Below, piece by piece: positions 32,153 through 39,659 of a stretch of 45,624 bases of DNA. Each line of letters opens with the position of its first letter. Within the stretch, counting starts at the first letter, position 1. The position numbers were made by a program, and so were the translations under genes. Location of the stretch: NCBI RefSeq assembly GCF_009711125.1, contig NZ_WMIB01000027.1, forward strand, positions 1-45,624, written 5' to 3'. The notes beneath the pieces are model-generated. The model did not search any database. It had not been told where the DNA came from and worked only from the letters and a program-made list of their open reading frames with translations. Source of the stretch: Metabacillus mangrovi. GTDB lineage: Bacteria; Bacillota; Bacilli; Bacillales; Bacillaceae.

Positions 32153-32998
32153 TTACTGGAGAGGCTCGATGGGCTGCATCTTTTTAGCTTGAACACGCTC
32201 GAAAGCCTCTCTCGGGAGCATTTCGTGTCCTTCTAATGCTTTACCGCACCAATTTGTTCCTATCAGGTGATTATTTTTTTCCAGTTCGTTAATCCAATCA
32301 TATAAAAAGTCATCTAAAGTGATCTCTTGCACTTGGTAATTACGGTAAGCTGGAACAATGTTTATTATTTTTTCTGCCTTTGTTTTAGTTGACCAAAATG
32401 GCATGATTGAATCTCCTTCACTATTTTCAGCGATAGGGATCCCTTCATCTATTGCGATCGTCCATACCTTTTGCTGCTGAACAGCTTCATCAAAAAAGGC
32501 ACTGCCTTCATAGTAGTCCTCGACCAATTTTAAACCCTCAACTTCAGCTTCTGCTTCATCCAATTCCCTGTCTTCCATCCATTGTCTGTAATGAATTATC
32601 TCGTGTGCCATACTATTTACGATGGCATAGATCGCATTCATTTCTCCTCGTTCCTTTACTAAATCCTCATAGTCTCCAGCAGCGACTCTAATATGCGGTT
32701 CAACATTCTTATCATATGGAGCAAAAAAGGTCGCACTCACCAGCTCATTCGTATCCATCGTTTTAATTTGATAACTGCTTTTTAAATATACGGCGACTCT
32801 TACGGGAAACTCCAAATTCATTCGAAGCCATACAGCAAAGTCTAAACAGGCTTTCCGGACATTCACGTTTACACCTTTTTCGCATCTTACTCTTAATCCA
32901 GAACGGGCATTCATTGATCTCACCTTTTTCCCGGTAAATTGAAGAAACCTCAGATTTTGTTTTCCAGTCCTGAAAATTTTAGCTGTTGTCACTTTCAT
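32153..32998 (-). CDS. Zincin-like domain fused to DUF2750
   Basis: About 281 residues in two parts. The N-terminal part has HEIIHYRQW (His132-Glu133-x-x-His136) followed by ELDEAEAEVEG, which could supply the third zinc ligand, a gluzincin-like arrangement; there is no signal peptide. From about residue 174 the sequence (KVWTIAIDEGIPIAEN, MPFWSTKTKAEKII, ITLDDFLYDWINELEKN) fits DUF2750. The start is uncertain: ATG 32998 lies 7 bp after the upstream stop, and ATG 33028 overlaps it; neither has a good ribosome site, so coupling with the DUF4304 gene is likely. The biochemical role is unknown. Confidence 0.7.
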   Translation of the reverse strand: MKVTTAKIFRTGKQNLRFLQFTGKKVRSMNARSGLRVRCEKGVNVNVRKACLDFAVWLRMNLEFPVRVAVYLKSSYQIKTMDTNELVSATFFAPYDKNVEPHIRVAAGDYEDLVKERGEMNAIYAIVNSMAHEIIHYRQWMEDRELDEAEAEVEGLKLVEDYYEGSAFFDEAVQQQKVWTIAIDEGIPIAENSEGDSIMPFWSTKTKAEKIINIVPAYRNYQVQEITLDDFLYDWINELEKNNHLIGTNWCGKALEGHEMLPREAFERVQAKKMQPIEPLQ

Positions 32999-33005
32999 TA
33001 AAGGG

Positions 33006-33656
33006 CTATCGGTCAAATAAAGAAGCATTTTTCATATTTTCTTTTTCAAACAGCCGTTCATATTTTTTTGCTTTATCTTTTAGATTCAGCCTTCTGGCAA
33101 TATGCATCGCATGATGTACATCATAATAAGACATCCTTCTTTTTGCTTCTAAAGCTTCTAAAACATGCTGTTCACTTGAAAATTCTCTAAGCCATTCCAT
33201 TCCATCTACAGAAATAACTTCTGCAAGACTATTTATAACATGGTTTAAATTTGAGCCATCTTCCTCAATCCACCAAATATCATTTCTACCTCTATCAGCA
33301 GGAATTTCTAAAGTGTTTGTATATTCATTTTGATTATAGTTGCACAACAAGGTCTCTTGAAGATGAGACTGGTTATATCTAGGTGTAAGTTGGCCGTCTG
33401 AACTCTGTTTGATAACGTCTTCTGTATTTAGTTCAGGAATAAAAGTAAAATAAATTGCACAGTTTATGAAAAGAGACATAGAGGGCCAGCCAGAACCTTC
33501 GGAAAATCTCTTTCCTACAGGTTCATAGTCCATTATCCATATGCAATTATCATTATACTTCCAGCTTCCGCGTGAAGTTATTTTTGTGAATCCACACTCT
33601 CCTAAAACAGGATAAAGAGTGTCCCTCAGTTCTTTATTAAGATCTTTAGATTCCAT
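33006..33656 (-). CDS. DUF4304-like protein
   Basis: A 216-residue soluble protein. The opening (LRDTLYPVLGECGFTKITSR and GSWKYNDNCIWIMDYEP) fits DUF4304: a short helix, G-F, then strands. The C-terminal 50 residues (LEALEAKRRMSYYDVHHAMH to KKYERLFEKEN) are helical. DUF4304 proteins are common beside Rhs toxins as presumed immunity factors. GAGGTGAAAGGAT precedes the ATG. It heads a run of three minus-strand genes (DUF4304, zincin-DUF2750, LRR fusion) at the right edge of the AT-rich island. Confidence 0.75.
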   Translation of the reverse strand: MESKDLNKELRDTLYPVLGECGFTKITSRGSWKYNDNCIWIMDYEPVGKRFSEGSGWPSMSLFINCAIYFTFIPELNTEDVIKQSSDGQLTPRYNQSHLQETLLCNYNQNEYTNTLEIPADRGRNDIWWIEEDGSNLNHVINSLAEVISVDGMEWLREFSSEQHVLEALEAKRRMSYYDVHHAMHIARRLNLKDKAKKYERLFEKENMKNASLFDR

Positions 33657-33777
33657 ATCCTTTCACCTCATTTCAGATTTTTCCATCTATTTTCAAGTTG
33701 ATTATATCTCATTTCATTGCTTCTGAGAGCAACTGCACGTTATTTTCCAGAACGAAAAATTGTATCTTTTTTCCAAT

Positions 33778-33802
33778 AAAAAAAGACCAGCCTCAGCTGG
33801 TC
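33778..33802 (-). terminator. Terminator of pepV
   Basis: GACCAGC (33785-33791) pairs with GCTGGTC (33796-33802) with a 4-nt loop; seven A's on the left form the U-tail on the minus strand. Confidence 0.85.
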
Positions 33803-33812
33803 CTCTCTTTCA

Positions 33813-35195
33813 TTACTTCGCCAATTCATAGATCGCTTGGGCATAAATGGCGGTTGCCCGAATCAGGTCTTCGATTTCGATGTATTCGTCTTTTTGGTGG
33901 GCGATGTCGGGTCTGCCCGGGAAGAGCGGTCCGAAGGCGACTCCGGCTTTCAGGGAGCGCGCGTAGGTGCCTCCGCCGATGGAGATGAGGCTTGCTTTTT
34001 CGCCTGTTTGTTCTTCATACACCTTTGAGAGGGTTCCGATCAGCGGGTGGTCTGCTTCCACGTAATGGGAAGGAGAATCGCTGAACATCACAAGCTCTGC
34101 GCCTTCGATCGCTTCAAATGCTTCCTTAACGGGCTCAGAGCTTGACGTAACAGGGTAGCGGATGTTGATCCCTAGCTCCCCTTCTCCTTCAGAAAAAGCC
34201 ATCGTTCCGAGATTCACCGTCAAGTCCCCGCTGACCTCGTCATTCGCCGCAATTCCAAGGGAACGGCCTCTCGTGTCTCCGTGAAAGTGCTTCGTTATGA
34301 ATGATGTGAAACGTTTTCCGGAGTCGTCGAGATCAAGGGAATTCAAAAAGGCGGCAAGGATCACTCCTGCATTTTTCCCGTTGTCCGGCTCCATCGCATG
34401 GGCGGAGACTCCTTCAACCTGAAGCTTCGTGACGCCGCTTCCCCGGTTGATGCTGCCTGTAACGTTCTCTTCCTTCAACCACGCTTTGAACTGCACGTCG
34501 AGCTCCTGTGCACCGCGCAATTCGGCTTCCGCATGATCCGGGACCATGTTGAAACGCCGTCCTGAAGCAAACGAAGCAAGAGTCAGTGCAGCCGAGCGGG
34601 TATTTTCAAGACTTCCGAATCGGAGCTTGGCATCAATAATCCCTTTTTCGGCATGAATGATCGGGAAATCGGCATCCGGTGCAAAGCCGATGTCCGGCAT
34701 CTGTTCGTGCTTAAAATAATGATCCACGCATCTCCAGTCGCTTTCCTCATCCGTTCCGATGATCATTCTCACCTTTTTGTTCAGTTCGAGCCCAGAGTCT
34801 TTCACAAGCTTCATCGCATGATAGGCAGCCATTGTCGGTCCTTTGTCATCAAGCGCCCCTCTGGCAAAGATTTTCCCATCGCGGATCTCGGCTCCATAAG
34901 GGTCAGAACTCCATCCGTCTCCCTCCGGTACGACATCAATATGACAGAGGATCCCGAGGATCTCCTCTCCTTGTCCCATCTCAAGGTGGCCGGCATAGCC
35001 GTCCAGGTTTTTAGAGGCAAACCCGTCTCCTTCTCCTTTGCTGAGAAGATGTTCAAATGCTTCCTGAATGCCTTTTCCAAAAGGCGCTCCTTCTGAACCG
35101 CCATCTTCATCCAGCACACTTTTAATGCGCAGGAATTCCTGTGTATCCTGAATAATCTGTTCCCGTCGTTTTTCCGTTTCTTCTTTCCAGTTCAT
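33813..35195 (-). CDS. pepV: Dipeptidase PepV (M20 family)
   Basis: A 460-residue di-zinc M20 peptidase. Metal ligands and catalytic residues appear in order: His-Asp in CHIDVVPEGDGW, Asp in GALDDKGP, the Glu pair in GTDEESDWR, Asp in PDADFP, and the distal His region. It cleaves dipeptides and some N-terminal residues in the cytosol for amino acid recycling. The length fits the PepV/YtjP family. The start at 35195 has GAGGG seven bases ahead; an ATG five codons upstream is within that leader. It is divergent from the pbuO-like gene, an order I associate with ytjP-ytiP in B. subtilis. Confidence 0.93.
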   Translation of the reverse strand: MNWKEETEKRREQIIQDTQEFLRIKSVLDEDGGSEGAPFGKGIQEAFEHLLSKGEGDGFASKNLDGYAGHLEMGQGEEILGILCHIDVVPEGDGWSSDPYGAEIRDGKIFARGALDDKGPTMAAYHAMKLVKDSGLELNKKVRMIIGTDEESDWRCVDHYFKHEQMPDIGFAPDADFPIIHAEKGIIDAKLRFGSLENTRSAALTLASFASGRRFNMVPDHAEAELRGAQELDVQFKAWLKEENVTGSINRGSGVTKLQVEGVSAHAMEPDNGKNAGVILAAFLNSLDLDDSGKRFTSFITKHFHGDTRGRSLGIAANDEVSGDLTVNLGTMAFSEGEGELGINIRYPVTSSSEPVKEAFEAIEGAELVMFSDSPSHYVEADHPLIGTLSKVYEEQTGEKASLISIGGGTYARSLKAGVAFGPLFPGRPDIAHQKDEYIEIEDLIRATAIYAQAIYELAK

Positions 35196-35302
35196 CGTGT
35201 AAGCCCTCATTTCTTCTCTATATGTAAAAGCTCTATCTATATGTTAAGATACCAAACGGACTGCTCCCTTAAAAGCAATCTGGAAAAAAAGGTTCATCCC
35301 CC

Positions 35303-35361
35303 TTGCATTTTGTCGAAAAAACGAATATTATTAATAAGGTTTTGAAATAACGTTCGTATTT
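35303..35361 (+). promoter_or_regulatory. pbuO promoter with two facing PurR boxes
   Basis: A -35 box TTGCAT (35303-35308) and a -10 box TATTAT (35326-35331) are 17 nt apart. PurBox 1 (35316-35330, AAAAAACGAATATTA) overlaps the spacer and -10. PurBox 2 (35347-35361, reading AAATACGAACGTTAT on the minus strand) faces it about 16-18 nt away, the spacing known for PurR control regions of bacilli. Repression when purines are plentiful is expected. Confidence 0.75.
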
Positions 35362-35374
35362 ATTGGAGGTTTCC

Positions 35375-36673
35375 ATGTTTAAGTTAAAAGAAAATCAAAC
35401 AACCTTGAGAACCGAAGTAACTGCCGGCTTTACAACTTTCCTGACAATGGCTTATATCCTTGTCGTTAATCCTCAAATTCTTTCTGCAGCCGGCGTTCCC
35501 CCGCAGCAGGTTTTTGTTGCGACCGTGATCGCCTCTATTATCGGTACGCTCTGGATGGGTCTGTTCGCCAACTACCCGATCGCCATCGCTCCGGGCATGG
35601 GCTTGAATGCGTACTTTGCTTTTTCAGTGGTCGGCGGAAAGTCGAATATCTCCTACGAGGTTGCTTTTGCCTCTGTATTTGTAGCCGGAGTTATTTTCGT
35701 CATTTTATCCCTGACTCCTTTCAGAAAAAAATTAATTGAAGCGATTCCGTCGAATTTGAAAAACGGGATCACCGCCGGGATTGGGTTGTTCATTGCCTTT
35801 ATCGGGCTGCGGAATTCCGGGATTGTGGCGGATCATCCGACAAATCTCGTTGCACTCGGGGATCTTCACTCCGCTCCGGTCGTGCTGACACTGATCGGAC
35901 TGGCAGTCACGCTCGTCCTGATGTCCCTCAACGTGAACGGCGCTATTTTTATCGGAATGATTATTACCGGGTTGATCGCTTACTTTACCGGAGCGCTGAA
36001 AATTGGCGCTGTAACTGCATTGCCGCATCTTCCGGAAGGCATCATTATTAATCCAATCACCGCTTTTGGTGATGTGATCCATTACGGGCTGTATGCCGTC
36101 GTGTTCTCCTTCCTGCTGGTCACCATTTTTGATACGACCGGCACGATGATCGGGGTAGCCCAGCAGGCCGGACTGATGAAGGGGAAAGAGCTTCCGAACG
36201 CACGCAAAGCGCTTTTGGCTGACTCTTCTGCCACCACAATCGGAGCGATGTTCGGAACAAGTCCGACAACTGCTTACATTGAATCATCTGCCGGTGTTGC
36301 AGCCGGAGGAAGAACAGGGCTTACCGCTCTTGTTGTAGCCGGACTGTTCGCCGTTTCATCCTTCTTCTTCCCGCTCGTCAGTGCGGTATCCGGTATTCCG
36401 GCCATCACTTCACCTGCGCTGATCATTGTAGGAAGCCTGATGATGGGGGCGATCGCCAAAATCAACTGGAACGAGCTTGATGAAGCGTTCCCTGCCTTCC
36501 TTGTTGTGCTGAGCATGCCACTTACTTCAAGCATCGCAACAGGAATTGCACTCGGGTTCATTTCATACCCGCTGATGAAAATCGCGAAAGGCAAATGGAA
36601 AGAAGTTCACTTGTTCGTCTACATTTTTGCGATCCTGTTCTTTATCCACCTTGTTGTAATAGGATCCCATTAA
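35375..36673 (+). CDS. pbuO: Purine permease PbuO-like (NCS2/AzgA family)
   Basis: A 432-residue transporter with about 12-14 membrane segments of the AzgA-like NCS2 branch. Signatures are TFLTMAYILVVNPQIL, APGMGLNAYFAF, FDTTGTMIGVAQQAG and FGTSPTTAYIESSAGVAAGG, the last two lining the nucleobase site. It should import guanine, hypoxanthine or adenine by proton symport. The ATG at 35375 has GGAGG five bases ahead; a TTG four codons earlier would swallow the ribosome site. Length equals that of B. subtilis PbuO. Paired PurR boxes overlap the promoter, supporting regulation by purines. Confidence 0.92.
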   Translation: MFKLKENQTTLRTEVTAGFTTFLTMAYILVVNPQILSAAGVPPQQVFVATVIASIIGTLWMGLFANYPIAIAPGMGLNAYFAFSVVGGKSNISYEVAFASVFVAGVIFVILSLTPFRKKLIEAIPSNLKNGITAGIGLFIAFIGLRNSGIVADHPTNLVALGDLHSAPVVLTLIGLAVTLVLMSLNVNGAIFIGMIITGLIAYFTGALKIGAVTALPHLPEGIIINPITAFGDVIHYGLYAVVFSFLLVTIFDTTGTMIGVAQQAGLMKGKELPNARKALLADSSATTIGAMFGTSPTTAYIESSAGVAAGGRTGLTALVVAGLFAVSSFFFPLVSAVSGIPAITSPALIIVGSLMMGAIAKINWNELDEAFPAFLVVLSMPLTSSIATGIALGFISYPLMKIAKGKWKEVHLFVYIFAILFFIHLVVIGSH

Positions 36674-36676
36674 ACA

Positions 36677-36708
36677 AACCCGCCGGTTATGCAGCCGGCG
36701 GGTTTTTA
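36677..36708 (+). terminator. Terminator of pbuO
   Basis: AACCCGCCGG (36677-36686) pairs with CCGGCGGGTT (36695-36704) followed by a T-run. It may also stop minus-strand transcripts from the glycosyltransferase gene. Confidence 0.88.
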
Positions 36709-36710
36709 GG

Positions 36711-38153
36711 TTACAGGTTATATAAAGTAGGGTTCGGGATGGTGTACCCTGCCGGAACAGCATGCCGAATCAGGTCCCACGTTCCTTTATGCACAGCAAT
36801 CGGGTAAGGCGGATCAGAAAGACTGATCAGAGAAGAATAAACACTGTTAAATACGGCTTCCTGTGGAGCCCACACCGCAGGCTCAAGTGATGCCCTCGTT
36901 TGCTGCATAAGATTTTTGGAATAAGAGGCTCCCGCTCCCTGTCTCCCTGCAGCCTCGTTATACACCTGAAGAAGATTCTGCACGCCCTGATCCAGCGCCC
37001 AGTGCTCCATTGCCCAGGCACGTGCGTTTTCTCCCATGTAGTTGCGGTAGGAATCATCCGCAATAAGCGAAAAGAGATGGCCGCACAGTTCGTGAGTGTT
37101 TGAATTAGAATAGATGAGGCCGGTGACCTGATGCTGAACCATTTCAGGAAGACCGCCGGCATGATGAACGATAACCGGCACACCGGAAATCTGGGCCTCT
37201 ACAACGGACAAAGGCTGGTTATCGATCAGACTTGGCTGGACATAGAGATCCGCCTTGGCCATTATCTTCGGAATATCATGTCTTTCTCCCAGAAACAAAA
37301 CATCATTCATCAACCCGAGACCTGCAGCCTGCGCTCGAAGTGATGCTTCCATTTCCCCTGTTCCCGCTATCCAGCACACCCAGTCATCTCTGTGGTTTTT
37401 CAGCTCGGACAAAGCCGTGATAAGATGCTGGACTCCTTTTAGATCCACAAGCCTTCCAGCAAAAAAAATGACCTTCTTTCCGGGAGCGGCAGCAATGCCC
37501 GGGTCCCCTTGCGCCTGCTGAAGAAAACTGCTGATGTCATAGCCGTACTGCATGACCCGGACTTGCTGATCACGTACATTAAATTCCCCGGTCAAAATGT
37601 TTTTCAGCCAATGATTCGCCGTAACTGTCAAGTCAGCACAGGTTGCCCCGATATGCTCGAGCTGCCTGTAATAGGTGCGGGCGAGCTCGGAATGCGGATG
37701 ATGCGGGAATTCATCACCGACCTGCTTCAGAACTTCATGTGCAACAGACCCGTGAAGGGTGGCCACATGAGCCGTGCCTTCCCTTTTCAGCCTGCTGATG
37801 CATTCCGAGGAAATAACATCCTGCGTATGGATGAGGTCGTATTTTTCGATGCCCAAAAAAGCAGCTCCAAGTTCAAAACTGTACCTTTTCAGCTCCATGT
37901 ATTCGATCAGCGGATGAATATAAGTCAACGGACAGCTTGCAGGCGTCAAGTACTGCTTAACCGGTTCCATCAGCTGATCCATATTGACTGTCCTGCCTTC
38001 GTTTACGACCTGCATAACTCTTTTTTTATCATCGGGTCCCATTAAGTCAACCTCATGGCCATATTCCTCCAGCTTGCTCTTCAAGTGGAGCATATAAGGC
38101 CATACCCCTCCCACGTGGGGGATTGACCAGAAAGTTGCCAATAAAATTTTCAT
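36711..38153 (-). CDS. GT4-type glycosyltransferase
   Basis: A 480-residue GT-B fold enzyme. The N-terminal acceptor domain starts ILLATFWSIPHVGGVWPYML. The donor domain has FFAGRLVDLKGVQHLITAL and the EX7E-like segment DNQPLSVVEAQISGVPVI with GGLPEMV, typical of retaining GT4 enzymes using nucleotide sugars. The last 90 residues (from about 395) extend beyond the usual GT4 core and have no recognised domain. Possible products are a glycolipid or cell-wall sugar; the substrate is unknown. AAGGG lies ahead of the ATG. It is a single-gene unit convergent with pbuO. Confidence 0.87.
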   Translation of the reverse strand: MKILLATFWSIPHVGGVWPYMLHLKSKLEEYGHEVDLMGPDDKKRVMQVVNEGRTVNMDQLMEPVKQYLTPASCPLTYIHPLIEYMELKRYSFELGAAFLGIEKYDLIHTQDVISSECISRLKREGTAHVATLHGSVAHEVLKQVGDEFPHHPHSELARTYYRQLEHIGATCADLTVTANHWLKNILTGEFNVRDQQVRVMQYGYDISSFLQQAQGDPGIAAAPGKKVIFFAGRLVDLKGVQHLITALSELKNHRDDWVCWIAGTGEMEASLRAQAAGLGLMNDVLFLGERHDIPKIMAKADLYVQPSLIDNQPLSVVEAQISGVPVIVHHAGGLPEMVQHQVTGLIYSNSNTHELCGHLFSLIADDSYRNYMGENARAWAMEHWALDQGVQNLLQVYNEAAGRQGAGASYSKNLMQQTRASLEPAVWAPQEAVFNSVYSSLISLSDPPYPIAVHKGTWDLIRHAVPAGYTIPNPTLYNL

Positions 38154-38204
38154 TCAGTTCCCTTCCCTCTTCAAGCTCCGTCCTTTTCATAACATATTAG
38201 GAAT

Positions 38205-38354
38205 GTGGACGAACTGAAACGGCTAAGGACCAAAATGGCTGAAAAAAAGGTAAAGGATGAAATTTTTCAGCCGTATCACGAAAAAGATATATATGGAATG
38301 CAGGATATCACCAAAGAACTAAATGCAGTCGAATCCTGGATAGGCAGTCTCTAA
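38205..38354 (+). CDS. Possible small protein (49 residues)
   Basis: From GTG 38205 an open frame encodes 49 residues, charged and helical (ELKRLRTKMAEKKVKDEIF, then DITKELNAVESWIGSL). The upstream AGGA is too close to the GTG for a good ribosome site, and no family is recognised; the end faintly recalls Spo0E-like small proteins. Listed because codon use looks natural and the 445-bp gap 38154-38598 otherwise holds only a small hairpin at about 38388-38410. Confidence 0.35.
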   Translation: MDELKRLRTKMAEKKVKDEIFQPYHEKDIYGMQDITKELNAVESWIGSL

Positions 38355-38598
38355 TCGTCATAATTATCAGATAATCAAACATATAGTAAAACAGAAGGAG
38401 ATTTCCCCTTCTGAATATGTTAATATTGTGTAAATTCAGGCCTCACGGTGGAATTCAAAAGCTGATTTCGTGTAAAATATGAATGTAGCATCAACTATAC
38501 CAATTAAATAGGGTAATACAAAGACATCTTCAGTGGTTGACATCCTAGATTGCGGCAGGCCTTTAGACCTGTGCGATCAACTAATAAGGAGTGGTTTT

Positions 38599-38820
38599 TT
38601 GAAACCTTCAACTAACCGTATGCTAAACCGTATCAAATCGATTTACATGTTCATCATGGAAAGAGGTACCGTTACAACACAGCAGCTTGTGGACGAATTT
38701 GGTATAACACCAAGAACCATCCAGCGAGATTTAAATGTGTTGGCATATAATGAGCTTGTCAAAAGCCCCGCAAGAGGTAAGTGGACGACTACAAAAAAGA
38801 AAGTGAAACTGACATCCTAA
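38599..38820 (+). CDS. ytzE: DeoR-type helix-turn-helix regulator, YtzE-like
   Basis: A 73-residue protein that is only a DNA-binding domain: FIMERGTVTTQQLVDEFGIT, then PRTIQRDLNVLAYNELV, a winged helix of the DeoR N-terminal type, followed by a short basic tail. Without a sugar-phosphate domain it must act alone or with a partner. The start is TTG at 38599 with AAGGAG eight bases ahead; a longer frame upstream lacks a ribosome site. It closely matches my memory of B. subtilis YtzE, including FGITPRTIQRDLNVLAYN. Targets are unknown. Confidence 0.85.
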   Translation: MKPSTNRMLNRIKSIYMFIMERGTVTTQQLVDEFGITPRTIQRDLNVLAYNELVKSPARGKWTTTKKKVKLTS

Positions 38821-38849
38821 AGTAAGATTCGATTTGCGCGTATACATAA

Positions 38850-38885
38850 AAACGGAACCTGGCCTGAGCAGGTTCCCTTTTTTTA
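38850..38885. terminator. Bidirectional terminator between ytzE and rsuA-like gene
   Basis: GGAACCTG (38854-38861) pairs with CAGGTTCC (38869-38876). There is a T-run on the right and an A-run on the left, so it serves the two convergent genes; the minus-strand stop codon lies inside it. Confidence 0.85.
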
Positions 38886-39614
38886 TTTCAGAAAATCAGC
38901 CGGACTGCTGTTCCTCAGCACTTCAACTTCCTCTTCTGTCAGATCCCGGTACTCCCCGGGCTCCAGATTTTCATCGAGCTTCAGATCTCCCATCGTCAGC
39001 CGCTTTAAGTAGGTTACTTTTTTTCCGACCGCTTCAAACATCCTCTTCACCTGATGGAATTTCCCTTCCGTAATGGTGAGCTCGATTTCAGACGTTTCCC
39101 CGCTTTTCAGGATGATCAGCCTTCCGGGCTTTGTGACGTATTCATCATCCAGTGTAACCCCTTTTTTGAAGGCTTCGATGTCATCTTCTGTGACTCTTCC
39201 AGAAATCACTGCGTAATACGTCTTAGGCACGTGTTTTTTCGGCGACAGCAGCTGATGGGACAGCTGACCGTCATTTGTGATCACGAGAAGCCCCTCAGTG
39301 TCCTTATCGAGTCTTCCGACCGGAAACGGTTCCCTTACTGCATCCTGAGGAGTCAGAAGATCGATCACCGTCGGCTGTGAGAGATCCTCGGTAGCGGAGA
39401 GCACGCCAGGCGGTTTGTTCATCATCAGGTAAATAAACTCCCGGTACTCGACCGGCTCTCCATGAACGGTCACTTCCTGCTGATCAGGATCTACATGTGT
39501 TTTACCATCCTTGATCACCACGCCGTCTGCAAGGACAGCACCGGTTTTCAGCAGCTGCTTGACCTCTTTTCTGCTGCCATAGCCAATAGTGGAAAGCAAT
39601 TTATCCATTCTCAT
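38883..39614 (-). CDS. RsuA-family 16S rRNA pseudouridine synthase
   Basis: A 243-residue enzyme with an S4 RNA-binding domain at the N terminus (MRMDKLLSTIGYGSRKEVKQ) and a catalytic domain carrying GRLDKDTEGLL, in which Asp103 attacks the target uridine. It resembles B. subtilis YtzG and should form pseudouridine in 16S rRNA (position 516, E. coli numbering). The second of two adjacent ATGs (39614) gives the best spacing to GAGGTG. It lies 32 bp after murJ on the same strand, so the two may share a transcript. Confidence 0.9.
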   Translation of the reverse strand: MRMDKLLSTIGYGSRKEVKQLLKTGAVLADGVVIKDGKTHVDPDQQEVTVHGEPVEYREFIYLMMNKPPGVLSATEDLSQPTVIDLLTPQDAVREPFPVGRLDKDTEGLLVITNDGQLSHQLLSPKKHVPKTYYAVISGRVTEDDIEAFKKGVTLDDEYVTKPGRLIILKSGETSEIELTITEGKFHQVKRMFEAVGKKVTYLKRLTMGDLKLDENLEPGEYRDLTEEEVEVLRNSSPADFLK

Positions 39615-39635
39615 CATCCTTCACCTCATAACGAA

Positions 39636-39659
39636 AGGAAAGGCGGTTACGCCTTTCCT
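39636..39659 (-). terminator. Hairpin overlapping the murJ stop codon
   Basis: AGGAAAGGCG (39636-39645) and CGCCTTTCCT (39650-39659) form a perfect 10-bp stem whose loop contains most of the murJ stop. The U-tail on the minus strand is poor (TTCGTT), so it may only dampen read-through into the pseudouridine synthase gene. Confidence 0.5.

Noticed and set aside
35196-35302. Purine riboswitch upstream of pbuO
   Set aside because: No three-way-junction aptamer sequence is visible; the promoter with PurR boxes explains the region.
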